From Aquificaceae bacterium (lineage in GTDB: Bacteria; Aquificota; Aquificia; Aquificales; Aquificaceae), in assembly GCA_027014185.1 (NCBI GenBank), contig JALWEK010000102.1, forward strand, positions 1 to 11,767: a stretch of 11,767 nucleotides of DNA, given 5' to 3'. Shown here piece by piece: positions 1 to 7,587 of the stretch. Made by a program: the position numbers and the translations under genes. The notes beneath the pieces are model-generated. The model saw nothing but the letters and a program-made list of their open reading frames with translations, was not told where the DNA came from and ran no database searches. The stretch's first letter is position 1; every line of letters starts with the position of its first letter.

Positions 1-2
1 TA

Positions 3-1445
3 GGAAACTACATAGCCAAGCAGAACATAGTTACAGACTACCAGATATACGTGGGCACAGCGGCACCCTTCAACTTCAACGGCCTAGTGAGACACTACTA
101 CCTGAGGCAGGCCTCGAACCTGGCCGAGATCCAGATCAACCTTATAGGGAAGCACGAGAGGAAGGAACAGTCCCACCAGTTTGCGAAGATGATAAGACCG
201 AAGGTCCACGAGATAGCTAAGAAGTACGGAGCGAAATACGTGGCGGTAGTCGAGGTCCCGCCAGGTCCCCCCGTTCTTTCGCCGATAGTGGCCGAGGTCT
301 ATGCCCCCAGCAGGGAGGTTCAGGAGAAGGTCGCCCATGAGATACTCGACATATTCAGAGAGTCCAAGAGCATAACGGACGAGGGTATATACCTCGAAGC
401 TCCGGCCCCTATGCTGAACTTCGTGGTGAAGGAGGACAAGGCTAAGCTATCCGGCTTTTCCAAGGAGGAGATAGTCTATACAATGAGGGCCCTGATAGGG
501 GGGATGCAGGTTGGGGTCCTCCAGAACACGGACACCGAGCACGTTCCCATAAAGCTCAGACTCGCAGAGGAGTACAGAGTCCCGGAGATACTCAAGAACT
601 TCAAGCTGATCAACTCCCAAGGCAGGGCGGTTCCCCTCTCGGAGCTCGTTGAGGTCGAGGAAAAGACCATACCCAAGACCATATACCACAAGAACCTGAG
701 AAGAGTCGTGTATGTCATAGGCGATGTGGCCGGAAGGGAGGAGGCTCCCTTTTACGGGATACTGGACGTGAGGGATAAGGTTCTAGGTGTGGACAACCCT
801 TACGGAAAGGTGGGTGAGCTCTGGATGTCCCTGCCGCTTATAGAGGACAAGGTGTACGTGAAGTGGGACGGGGAGATGCACATAACCCTGGAGGTGTTCA
901 GGGATCTTGGCCTCGCCTTCGGTGTGGCCCTGTTTGTGATGTACGTGCTGATCCTCGGATGGTTCAAGAGCTTCAAGGTTCCCGGGATAATAATGGCTCC
1001 TATACCCCTGACCCTGGTGGGTATAATCCCAGGACACTGGCTTATGGACAAGCTGATGGGCGGTGTCTTCTTCACCGCCACCTCCATGATAGGTTTCATA
1101 GCCCTCGCCGGGATAATCGTGAGGAACTCCATACTTCTGGTGGACTTCGCGGAGGAAAGACTTAAAGAGGGCCTGCCCGTTCACCTTGCGGTGGTAGAGG
1201 CCGGGGTTGTGAGGACGAGACCTATACTCCTGACCGCCGTCGCGGTTGTGATAGGTGCCTTCGTGATCCTATTCGATCCCATCTTCAACGGCCTGGCCAT
1301 ATCCCTAATATTCGGAACGATCGGATCTACGATGCTCACACTCGTCCTCATTCCGCTGATGTACTACGCTTCCAAGCTTAAAGGCATGCCCCCAGAGGCC
1401 TGCCCAACCCCCGAGGAGATAAGGAGAGACCTTCAGGCTGACTGA
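3..1445 (+). CDS. RND-superfamily efflux permease, C-terminal part (partial, cut by left edge)
   Basis: Inner-membrane proton-driven export pump. The frame is open to the window edge, so the GTG at 51 is an internal Val codon and not a start; about 480 C-terminal residues are visible. The first ~280 residues are periplasmic porter/docking-type sequence with few hydrophobic runs. A WDGEMHIT motif follows (about 863-886), then five hydrophobic segments at about 906-965, 984-1040, 1077-1148, 1218-1274 and 1287-1370. These match TM8-TM12 of an RND permease. The signature GIIVRNSILLVDF (about 1113-1151) followed by RTRPILLT (about 1212-1235) is the conserved TM10-TM11 region of the family. The substrate cannot be told from this half: the sequence fits neither a clear heavy-metal nor a clear drug subclass. 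The stop overlaps the convergent aroK by 13 bp. Adaptor and outer-membrane partners, if present, lie to the left of the window. Confidence 0.93.
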   Translation, partial: GNYIAKQNIVTDYQIYVGTAAPFNFNGLVRHYYLRQASNLAEIQINLIGKHERKEQSHQFAKMIRPKVHEIAKKYGAKYVAVVEVPPGPPVLSPIVAEVYAPSREVQEKVAHEILDIFRESKSITDEGIYLEAPAPMLNFVVKEDKAKLSGFSKEEIVYTMRALIGGMQVGVLQNTDTEHVPIKLRLAEEYRVPEILKNFKLINSQGRAVPLSELVEVEEKTIPKTIYHKNLRRVVYVIGDVAGREEAPFYGILDVRDKVLGVDNPYGKVGELWMSLPLIEDKVYVKWDGEMHITLEVFRDLGLAFGVALFVMYVLILGWFKSFKVPGIIMAPIPLTLVGIIPGHWLMDKLMGGVFFTATSMIGFIALAGIIVRNSILLVDFAEERLKEGLPVHLAVVEAGVVRTRPILLTAVAVVIGAFVILFDPIFNGLAISLIFGTIGSTMLTLVLIPLMYYASKLKGMPPEACPTPEEIRRDLQAD

Positions 1446-1936
1446 GAGAGGTGGCCGATAATTAGCCTGGCCGCCCCCTCCGGATCTCCTTCCTCCACAT
1501 GGAGGTGGGCCTTCGAGTACACGCTCTCGCGCTCCTTCAAGAGCTCCTTCAGCTCCTCCTCTCCCAGCCTGAGGAGGGGCCTGTTCTCGTCCCCTCCACA
1601 TCTCTTTATAAACTCCTCGTAGGAGACCTTGAGCCAGACGACGAGCCCCTTTTCCTTCATGAGCTCCATAGCCTCGGGGTTTGCTCCCAGACCGCCCCCG
1701 GTGGAGATGACGACCTTTTTCCTTTTCGCGAGCTCCCTCAGGGTCCTTAGCTCGAGATCTCTGAAGTAAGGTTCCCCCTTCTTCTCGAATATCTCTGGAA
1801 TAGAGAGGCCCTCCTTCCTCTCTATCTCCTCATCCACATCCAGGAACTCCCAGCCGAGACGTTCGGAGAGCATTTTCCCAACGGTAGTTTTCCCGCTGCA
1901 CATGAAGCCTACGAGGAATATCCTCTCCGGTCTCAA
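1433..1936 (-). CDS. aroK: Shikimate kinase
   Basis: Cytoplasmic enzyme of the chorismate pathway that phosphorylates shikimate at the 3-OH using ATP. The 167 residues match the usual length. Visible motifs: Walker A G10-x4-G15-K16-T17; D33-x-D35 for Mg/shikimate; GEPYFRDLE with R59; the shikimate-binding GGG at 80-82; the LID motif NRPLL with R119; and the late R137-x3-Y141. The sequence closely resembles the Aquifex enzyme as I recall it. The start is TTG at 1936-1934. It overlaps the TGA of the upstream cytochrome gene (TTGA, 4-bp overlap), has a weak AAGGGG at 1945-1940, and places the P-loop at the normal distance from the N-terminus. It is the last gene of the five-gene minus-strand unit and is probably translationally coupled to the gene before it. 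No other aromatic-pathway gene is visible, so its place in this operon is likely not functional. Confidence 0.95.
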   Translation of the reverse strand: MRPERIFLVGFMCSGKTTVGKMLSERLGWEFLDVDEEIERKEGLSIPEIFEKKGEPYFRDLELRTLRELAKRKKVVISTGGGLGANPEAMELMKEKGLVVWLKVSYEEFIKRCGGDENRPLLRLGEEELKELLKERESVYSKAHLHVEEGDPEGAARLIIGHLSQSA

Positions 1937-2898
1937 TATCCCCTTATCTGAGTCCTTCCGCTGTGGCAGGCGGAGCAGTCAAAGCCCTTCTGGGTTTTCT
2001 TCACAAGGCCGAAGCTCATCGCTATCCTCTGATGCTTGGAGTGTATCTCCGGATTGGGTATGAACTTCCTCAGCCTCTTTATCCCGAGCCCTTGATGGCA
2101 CTGGTAGCAGGTGAACATAGCCTCCTTCCAGAGCTTCCGTGCCCTCTCCTTGTCCCCTTGTTTCAGGGCCTTCACGAGCTCCGTATACATTATCCTGTTC
2201 CTCTTCTTAACGATCTTCTTGACTTCGGGGGGAAACTTTACCATCATAGGGGCCGCTATGGACATGTTCTTCCCGCAGGCCGAGAGTCCCTGAGGATCCT
2301 TTATGAGATGGATTGCGGCGGTGTAGTTCCCGTGCTCTATCAGCCCCCTCAGCTTTACGAAGTTAAAGAAGGTCTTGTAGGCTCCGGCTTTGAAGGCCAC
2401 AACTTTGTTGGCAAGGAAGCTGGACGCCTTGAGGACCTCCTTAGTGTTTCTTCCCCCGACCACGAGGACCTTCCTGCCCTTCCACTCGACGACCTTCAGG
2501 GTGGGGCCCCTGAACTTCAGACCGAGCTCCCTAACTATCCGGTTGTTGGTTCCCAGGAGAATGAGATTCTTCTCCGTTTTAAGGGCCTTCGGGAGTGGCA
2601 TTATCAGAGAAGGGAAGTAGCCCTTTCTGACCATCCTCGGGTTTATACCGAGGTCATCCGTCCACTGGCCGAGGAAGTAGGCTATCTGGGAGGCCGAGGC
2701 AACAACGCTCTTTTTCTCCTTGACCCCGTAAGTTATAACCACGTTGGGAACGGCCGCCTCCCCAACCTGAGCCGGGGTTCCTGTCCAGACCTCTCTGTAT
2801 GTAACGAAGGGAAACCTCTTGACCTCCGCGAAAGTGTCCATTATGGGCTTACCGAAGAGGATGCCTGCGGCAAACAGAAAGGTTACAACTACGATCAT
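1933..2898 (-). CDS. Exported two-haem cytochrome c with an N-terminal Rossmann-like/S-layer-like domain
   Basis: The product is 321 residues. A hydrophobic N-terminus (about residues 2-15) looks like a signal peptide or signal anchor but has no Lys/Arg before it. Residues about 45-175 form an alternating alpha/beta-looking region with LILLGTNN (112-119) and a GRKVLVVGGRNTKEVLKAS stretch (141-159), reminiscent of domains in S-layer and cell-surface proteins. The C-terminal part is helical and has two haem c sites, CYQCH (264-268) and CSACH (308-312). H189, H197, H286 and H289 are candidate distal haem ligands. Haem attachment implies a periplasmic location. The ATG at 2898 has GGAGG six bases upstream, and an in-frame stop lies just before it. 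It sits 21 bp after amiC and overlaps aroK by 4 bp. Export and haem binding are well supported; the N-terminal domain assignment is a weak inference, and the electron-transfer partner is unknown. Confidence 0.82.
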   Translation of the reverse strand: MIVVVTFLFAAGILFGKPIMDTFAEVKRFPFVTYREVWTGTPAQVGEAAVPNVVITYGVKEKKSVVASASQIAYFLGQWTDDLGINPRMVRKGYFPSLIMPLPKALKTEKNLILLGTNNRIVRELGLKFRGPTLKVVEWKGRKVLVVGGRNTKEVLKASSFLANKVVAFKAGAYKTFFNFVKLRGLIEHGNYTAAIHLIKDPQGLSACGKNMSIAAPMMVKFPPEVKKIVKKRNRIMYTELVKALKQGDKERARKLWKEAMFTCYQCHQGLGIKRLRKFIPNPEIHSKHQRIAMSFGLVKKTQKGFDCSACHSGRTQIRGY

Positions 2899-2919
2899 GT
2901 CAGACCTCCGGCGCGAGCT

Positions 2920-4158
2920 TTACTGATATTTTACGAGCTTTTGGCCGAAGTCCTCCCCGTAAAAGTAGCGGACTATCGCCCTGTATATGGACCAGGCTAT
3001 CTTCCTCTGGAACTCCGGGTTCTTTAGCTTCCTAGCTTCCGAGGGGTTCGTTATAAAGCCAGTCTCCACGAGGACGGAGGGTATCCCAGGCGTTTTGAGA
3101 ACAGCGAACCCTGCCCTGTTTATACCCTTAAAGTAAACGTCCTTACCTATAACGCTCTTTAGCTCTCTGGAGAGTATCCTCGCAAAGTAAACGCTCTCCT
3201 TGAGGGTGACATCTATGGCAAGGTCCGCGAGAACCCTTTTGACAACCCTAGACTTTATGTTCGCCGCATCGCCGAGGACAAGCCTGGCGTACCTTCTGCT
3301 CCTGAGTATCTGCCTCTTCTTCTCTACGGCCCTCTCGTAGGATAGGGCGAAGACCTGCGTTCCCTTGGCCCGTGGGTTCTTCCTCGGGGCAGCGTCCGAG
3401 TGTATGCTGATGAAGAGGTCCGCCCTGTTCCTAAGGGCTATCTCCGCCCTCTTGTAGAGCTCCACGAAGTAATCACCCTTCCTGGTTAGAACTACCTTGA
3501 ACCTTCCGTCCCTCCGCAGGTACTGGGCTACCTTGAGGGCTATGGCGAGGTTTATATCCTTCTCCCTTATACCTCCGTAACCTATAGCTCCTGGGTCTTT
3601 GCCCCCGTGCCCGGCGTCTATCACTATCACACGCTCTTCGTAAACCAGGGGCTGGGATCTCGCCTTCTTTATCAGACCGAGGATGGGATCCTTCGAGGCT
3701 TCGACCTTCTTCCTGTCCTCATCCAGGACGACCACCTTGGGCACTCTCTCTTTCGGCGGTTCATCCCCGATTATCTTTATAAGCTCCGTGTAGAGCTCAC
3801 TCTCCTCCCTGAATATGTCAAGGACTATCCTGTCCGGGTTCCTGAGCTTGAAGTACTTTAGGGAGAAGTCCCTGGGATAGTAGAGGACGATCCTTATACC
3901 CCACGGGTGCTTCCCCACCCTGTACCTCATATCAACGGGGAGGCTGAGCTTGGAGATGCTCCTCTCCCCGTAAACGTCTATCACTATCCTCCTGGGGTTC
4001 TCGAGTGTGAATATCTTGAAGTCCCTACTTTTTGTGAGGTTGAAGACTATCCTTATCTTGCCCTCGTAAACACCGTACTTGCTCCCCTCTATCCTGGCAA
4101 AGACGGGCAGGACAATCAGGAGTAGAAGACTAAAACTGATCAAACTCTTCGGGGACAC
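2920..4158 (-). CDS. amiC: N-acetylmuramoyl-L-alanine amidase, AmiC type, with AMIN domain
   Basis: Periplasmic zinc hydrolase that cuts the amide bond between MurNAc and the peptide stem of peptidoglycan, typically to separate daughter cells. The 412-residue product has a signal peptide (hydrophobic 6-20, probable cleavage after A21). An AMIN-like beta-rich domain follows (about 25-118), which in the family localises the enzyme. After a charged linker comes the Amidase_3 domain (about 175-405). Zinc ligands are H184 (DAGHGG), E199 (IREKD) and H253 (SIHSD); the catalytic glutamate is E365 (VETGF). Residues about 285-322 correspond to the inserted regulatory helix of AmiB/AmiC enzymes, which suggests control by an activator protein. 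The start is GTG at 4158, with GGAGG at 4169-4165 and 29 bp of overlap with the upstream ATPase gene. It belongs to the hemC-aroK unit. amiC is used as the nearest family name; orthology to E. coli AmiC rather than AmiA/B is not proven. Confidence 0.92.
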   Translation of the reverse strand: MSPKSLISFSLLLLIVLPVFARIEGSKYGVYEGKIRIVFNLTKSRDFKIFTLENPRRIVIDVYGERSISKLSLPVDMRYRVGKHPWGIRIVLYYPRDFSLKYFKLRNPDRIVLDIFREESELYTELIKIIGDEPPKERVPKVVVLDEDRKKVEASKDPILGLIKKARSQPLVYEERVIVIDAGHGGKDPGAIGYGGIREKDINLAIALKVAQYLRRDGRFKVVLTRKGDYFVELYKRAEIALRNRADLFISIHSDAAPRKNPRAKGTQVFALSYERAVEKKRQILRSRRYARLVLGDAANIKSRVVKRVLADLAIDVTLKESVYFARILSRELKSVIGKDVYFKGINRAGFAVLKTPGIPSVLVETGFITNPSEARKLKNPEFQRKIAWSIYRAIVRYFYGEDFGQKLVKYQ

Positions 4159-5791
4159 GGACCTCCTCCTCGGCCTCTTCCTTCTTGGTGGCCCAGGGAG
4201 CTAGGGGGAACGTTATCATGAGGGGGTTTGGGATGTCAGGCTGGTAGAGGATCATGCTCCCCTTCTTGAGCATTATCGCCCTCTGCCTGAAGTTACCTGT
4301 GAGGAACTCGTACTCCTTGCTGAGGACCTCCGAGCTGTCGAGCCTCCCGGTAACCTTGATCGCCGCGTTCGCCACTATCCTCTTCTCCACCTCGCTCGCC
4401 GTCTGCTGGGCCCCTATCAGTATCACTCCCAAGCTCCTGCCCCTCTCCGCTATGTCGAGCAGTATGTCCTTGATCGGGCTCCACCTGTCCTTTGGGGCGT
4501 ACTTATTTAGTTCGTCTAGAACCACGAAGATTTTAGGGTAGGGGTTTCCGCTCTCCTCCTTCTCCTTGAAGATCCTCTTCAGGATCGATCCCACGACGAA
4601 CATCTTGGCTATCCCGTGGAGGTCCGATATATCTATGACGGTGAGCTGGTTAGCCTTCCAGTCTATGCTTCTGGATTGAGAACCGTATATGAGTTGCCTG
4701 CAGTGGGAGGCAGCGTGGTGGAACCTTCTGAGGAAGGCGTAAGCCGTTGATGTTGCCGCCGTCCCGAACCACTCCCTGTATCTGTCCGGGTCCGTCTTGC
4801 TCTCCCTATCCTCTATGACCTCGTAGAGTATTCTGAGAAGATCGTCGAGGCTCTCTATCTCCCTGCCGTTCTCATCGGTGAGGACGTCCGGCGGGCTATC
4901 TTTTGCGAGCTGCTGGAGCTTGTCGGTAACCCTGTCTATCACGTAGTGGAGTGAGGATGTTCCCTCGTCCCCTTCGGTAAAGAGGAACCTCAAAAGCCCC
5001 TCCTGGGCAAACTCCTTCATGCTCCAGCAGTAGGGGTTTATCCTGTCGAGCCTGTCCTTGGTGGCCGGGATCGGGCTTCCTGGCATCTCGGGAGGGGCGA
5101 AGAAGCCCACGTTCTTGAAAGGTTCCGGATCGAGGCCCATTTTCTTGAAGTCTTCCTCGAACTTCTGGTTGAACCTCTTGTTCTTCTTGTCTATCCAGAG
5201 GAGGTCCTTGCCCTTCACGTTGAATATAAGGCCGTGGATCCTGTTCCTGTCGTCCGCCTTCTGGAAGATCGAGTAAAGGAGAAAGAGGGCGTAGGAAGTC
5301 TTGGTAGCCACCCCGGACATACCGGAGATTGAAACGTGCGCTCCCTCCCTTCCGTTGAGGAAGTCGTAGTTGAGATACACCACGTCCCCGCTCCTAGAGA
5401 GCCCCGCGGGGATCTTTGTCCTCATACCGTCGTAGTAGAGGGCCTTCTCTAGATCCTTGCCCTGAGCCCTGTAAGCGGGGTCTCCCGGAGTTGGAGGTAT
5501 GTAGATCTCGGGCTCTATCCTCGTTACCATCACCCTGGCCATGTAGGCTATGTTTGCGGGGACAATACCGTCCGTGACCAGCTGAGCCTCGTAGGCGAGC
5601 TCTATACCTTCCAGATACTTCTGAACCTCGTGGACGAGGCCGTAGAACCTCACCTCCTTCGAGGTCCCGTCCACCTTCGATCTCACCACTACCACATCGT
5701 CCAGCTGGAGGTAGCTCCCGCTCTCCACCCCCACCCAGAACTCGAGGGGGTTAGAGGGCTTAGTTCCCAGGACTATTCCTATCGGCTTCAT
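4130..5791 (-). CDS. HerA/FtsK-like P-loop ATPase with unusual Walker A
   Basis: A 553-residue cytoplasmic protein with no signal or membrane segment. Residues 1 to about 100 look like the N-terminal beta-barrel (HAS-barrel) of HerA-type translocases. The nucleotide site is at 157-165, GMSGVATKT: it has the core K164-T165, but T163 replaces the usual Gly and there is one residue more than in GxxGxGK(S/T). Walker B is IFVVLDE with D426-E427. GAQQT (460-464) fits the polar sensor strand of this ATPase class, and R450/R452 in AERGRS are arginine-finger candidates. Residues about 270-375 form a helical insertion. HerA relatives translocate DNA as hexamers and often work with a nuclease such as NurA, but none is encoded here. 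The ATG at 5791 overlaps the hemC stop (ATGA), with GGAGG six bases upstream. The family call is fairly secure; the role is unknown. Its place between haem and cell-wall genes gives no clear hint. Confidence 0.82.
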   Translation of the reverse strand: MKPIGIVLGTKPSNPLEFWVGVESGSYLQLDDVVVVRSKVDGTSKEVRFYGLVHEVQKYLEGIELAYEAQLVTDGIVPANIAYMARVMVTRIEPEIYIPPTPGDPAYRAQGKDLEKALYYDGMRTKIPAGLSRSGDVVYLNYDFLNGREGAHVSISGMSGVATKTSYALFLLYSIFQKADDRNRIHGLIFNVKGKDLLWIDKKNKRFNQKFEEDFKKMGLDPEPFKNVGFFAPPEMPGSPIPATKDRLDRINPYCWSMKEFAQEGLLRFLFTEGDEGTSSLHYVIDRVTDKLQQLAKDSPPDVLTDENGREIESLDDLLRILYEVIEDRESKTDPDRYREWFGTAATSTAYAFLRRFHHAASHCRQLIYGSQSRSIDWKANQLTVIDISDLHGIAKMFVVGSILKRIFKEKEESGNPYPKIFVVLDELNKYAPKDRWSPIKDILLDIAERGRSLGVILIGAQQTASEVEKRIVANAAIKVTGRLDSSEVLSKEYEFLTGNFRQRAIMLKKGSMILYQPDIPNPLMITFPLAPWATKKEEAEEEVRVPEEFDQF

Positions 5792-6705
5792 GATCCGCCT
5801 CCGTATATCTCCTCCAGTATCTCCTTCCCTCCCCTCGAGAGGAGGTCCTCCGCGAGCCTCTCTCCCACAGCCTCCGCCTCTTCAATGCTTCCCTCCTCCT
5901 CGCCTTCGATAAATTTAGTCCCCTCGAGGTCCGAAATAAACCCTCTTATCAAGACCTTACCATCCCTGACCTCAGCGTAAGCTCCTATGGGGACCTGACA
6001 GCCTCCCTCGAGCCTTCTCAGGAAAGCCCTCTCGCACTCGGCCCTTATCCTACTCTCGAAGTGGTCGAGAGGTTCTATGAGCTCTCTTATCCTGTTGTCA
6101 TCCTCTCTTATCTCTATCGCGAGGCTACCCTGGCCCACCGCGGGGATGAAGAAGTCGAGGACCTCGCTAACCTCCTTTTCATAACCCATCCTCTTTACCC
6201 CTGCGTAGGCGAGGACGATCGCATCGTAAAGGCCTTCTTTAAGTTTCCTCATCCTCGTGTCCACGTTTCCCCTCAGAACCTCCACCCTGAGATCTCCTCT
6301 GAGCCTCTTTATCTGGACCTGTCTCCTCAGGGAGGACGTTCCCACTTTGGAGCCGGGGGGAAGCTCGCTGAGTTTTTTCCTTTCTTTCGATATCAGAACG
6401 TCAAAGGGATGTTCCCTTTCGGTTATCGCCCCGAGGGTCAGGCCCTCAGGTATTATCATGGGAACGTCCTTTAGAGAATGAACCGCCAGGTCTATACTCC
6501 CCTCCAGGAGGGTCTGCTCTATCTCCTTCACAAAGAGCCCTTTACCCCCTATCTTTGCGAGGGGCGAGTCGAGGATCTTGTCTCCTGTGGTAGTGATCTT
6601 GACTAGCTCTACCTCGATGCCCCATCTTCTCTCGAGGAAGTTCTTAACGAAGTTGGCCTGCCACAGGGCGAGCTTGCTCTTCCTGGTCCCTATCCTTACC
6701 TTCAT
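5788..6705 (-). CDS. hemC: Hydroxymethylbilane synthase (porphobilinogen deaminase)
   Basis: Cytoplasmic tetrapyrrole enzyme that joins four porphobilinogen units into hydroxymethylbilane. At 305 residues it is close to the family norm. Motifs in order: GTRKSKLAL (6-14), SLKDVP with the catalytic Asp D80, GTSSLRRQ with R127/R128, RGNVDTR with R145 and R151, [10 protein letters not shown] (189-198), and [12 protein letters not shown], where C236 holds the dipyrromethane cofactor. It is the first gene of the five-gene minus-strand unit and overlaps the HerA-like gene by ATGA. The start is ATG at 6705. A perfect TATAAT lies six bases upstream (6717-6712), so the transcript probably starts at or next to the ATG; the GAGGT touching the ATG is too close to act as a ribosome binding site. 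Haem supply could serve the cytochrome three genes downstream, but no other hem gene is visible. Confidence 0.97.
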   Translation of the reverse strand: MKVRIGTRKSKLALWQANFVKNFLERRWGIEVELVKITTTGDKILDSPLAKIGGKGLFVKEIEQTLLEGSIDLAVHSLKDVPMIIPEGLTLGAITEREHPFDVLISKERKKLSELPPGSKVGTSSLRRQVQIKRLRGDLRVEVLRGNVDTRMRKLKEGLYDAIVLAYAGVKRMGYEKEVSEVLDFFIPAVGQGSLAIEIREDDNRIRELIEPLDHFESRIRAECERAFLRRLEGGCQVPIGAYAEVRDGKVLIRGFISDLEGTKFIEGEEEGSIEEAEAVGERLAEDLLSRGGKEILEEIYGGGS

Positions 6706-6740
6706 ACCTCAATTATATGACCCGGAAGGTTGTAAAACCT
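6706..6740 (-). promoter_or_regulatory. Promoter of hemC operon, leaderless geometry
   Basis: Reading the minus strand, TATAAT (6717-6712) is a perfect -10 hexamer that sits at -12 to -7 if the A of the hemC ATG is +1. The -35 region is poor (GGTTTT at 6739-6734 with 16-bp spacing). No Shine-Dalgarno sequence lies at a workable distance. Read from sequence only; no start site is mapped. Confidence 0.6.
6727..6740. repeat. 14-bp inverted repeat between hemC and moeB, candidate operator
   Basis: AGGTT-GTAA-AACCT is a perfect 5-bp inverted repeat with a 4-base centre. It covers the putative -35 regions of both divergent promoters, a position from which a bound protein could affect both. The arms are short, so chance is a real alternative, and the half-site match partly reflects the shared TTNNAAAACC promoter element. 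Confidence 0.35.
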
Positions 6741-6764
6741 GCGAAACTCTGTATCATATTAAGC
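6730..6764 (+). promoter_or_regulatory. Promoter of moeB, leaderless geometry
   Basis: TTGTAA (6730-6735) as -35, 16-bp spacer, TATCAT (6752-6757, five of six to TATAAT) as -10, then seven bases to the ATG at 6765. No purine-rich ribosome binding site precedes the ATG. The -35 part extends to TTGTAAAACC, which matches nine of ten bases of the element upstream of polX (the two differ at positions 3 and 4 and agree elsewhere: TTNNAAAACC) at the same distance from the ATG. Confidence 0.55.
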
Positions 6765-7580
6765 ATGTTCCAGTTCACCGAAGAGCAGATCAAGAGGTAC
6801 GCGAGGCACATAATCCTGCCCGAGGTAGGCGGCAAAGGACAGGAGAAGCTCCTAAAGTCCAAGGTCCTCGTGATAGGTGCTGGAGGCTTGGGATCGCCGG
6901 CATTATTTTACCTTGCGGCCGCTGGAGTCGGGACTATAGGGATAGTGGACTACGACGTTGTAGACTTTTCGAACCTCCAGAGGCAGATACTTCACACCAC
7001 CGAGAGGGTGGGTGTTCCCAAGGTGGAGTCCGCCAAGAAGACCCTCGAGGCTCTCAATCCCGACGTGAAGGTGATCACCTACAATCAGATGGTCAATAAA
7101 GAGAACATAATGGATCTGATAAAGGATTACGACATAGTGCTGGACGGGACGGACAACTTCCCCACCAGGTTCCTCATAAACGACGCCTGCTACTTTGCAG
7201 GTAAGCCCCTGGTTTCTGCAGCGATGCTCAGGTTCGAGGGCCAGTGCACCGTCTTCGACTTCAAGGACAAGGAGAACTCCCCCTGCTACAGGTGTCTCTT
7301 TCCCGAGCCCCCTCCTCCAGGAATGGTACCTTCCTGTCAGGAGGCGGGGATCCTGGGCTCGATCGGCGGGATAATGGGGTGCATACAGGCCACCGAGGCG
7401 ATAAAGGTGCTCCTCGGTATAGGAGAGCCGCTTATCGGCAAACTCCTCGTCATGGACGCCCTCTCGATGGACTTCAGGAAAGTGAAGCTCAGAAAAGATC
7501 CCAAGTGTCCTCTCTGCGGTGAGGAGCCGAAGATAAAAGAACTTATAGAGTACGATCACACCTGCGAGGCAAGGTTCTAA
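6765..7580 (+). CDS. moeB: MoeB/ThiF-family adenylyltransferase (E1-like sulfur-carrier activating enzyme)
   Basis: Cytoplasmic enzyme that adenylates the C-terminal Gly of a ubiquitin-like sulfur carrier (MoaD for molybdopterin or ThiS for thiamin). The chosen start gives 271 residues beginning MFQFTEEQIKRYARHI, the standard opening of the family. Motifs: nucleotide loop GAGGLG (38-43), DYDVVDFSNLQRQ (62-74), GTDNFPTR (128-135), zinc cysteines C174/C177 (CYRC) and C248/C251 (CPLC), and a conserved cysteine C191 in VPSCQEAG. There is no C-terminal rhodanese domain. An in-frame ATG at 6717 would add 16 residues that do not fit the family and would run through the promoter, so it is rejected. 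No moaD, thiS or other cofactor gene is adjacent, so MoeB versus ThiF cannot be settled here; the symbol follows the Aquifex naming as I recall it. It is probably co-transcribed with the receiver-like gene 7 bp downstream. Confidence 0.93.
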   Translation: MFQFTEEQIKRYARHIILPEVGGKGQEKLLKSKVLVIGAGGLGSPALFYLAAAGVGTIGIVDYDVVDFSNLQRQILHTTERVGVPKVESAKKTLEALNPDVKVITYNQMVNKENIMDLIKDYDIVLDGTDNFPTRFLINDACYFAGKPLVSAAMLRFEGQCTVFDFKDKENSPCYRCLFPEPPPPGMVPSCQEAGILGSIGGIMGCIQATEAIKVLLGIGEPLIGKLLVMDALSMDFRKVKLRKDPKCPLCGEEPKIKELIEYDHTCEARF

Positions 7581-7587
7581 GCTGGTC

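Noticed and set aside
51..53. GTG as start of the RND gene
   Set aside because: The frame is open to the left edge and the protein lacks the N-terminal half of an RND permease, so this is an internal Val codon.
1963..3027. Long plus-strand open frame of 354 codons
   Set aside because: It is antisense to the cytochrome gene, which has a ribosome binding site, an export signal and two CXXCH motifs. The antisense protein shows no family pattern.
4130..5791. Reading the HerA-like gene as part of a defence system (HerA with SIR2, DUF4297 or NurA)
   Set aside because: None of the partner genes is adjacent; the neighbours are housekeeping genes in tight overlap.
6706..6710. GAGGT as a ribosome binding site for hemC
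   Set aside because: It touches the ATG, leaving no spacer, and lies directly downstream of a perfect TATAAT.
6717..6764. Upstream ATG extending moeB by 16 residues
   Set aside because: The extension runs through the putative promoter and lacks family similarity; the family starts at the ATG at 6765.
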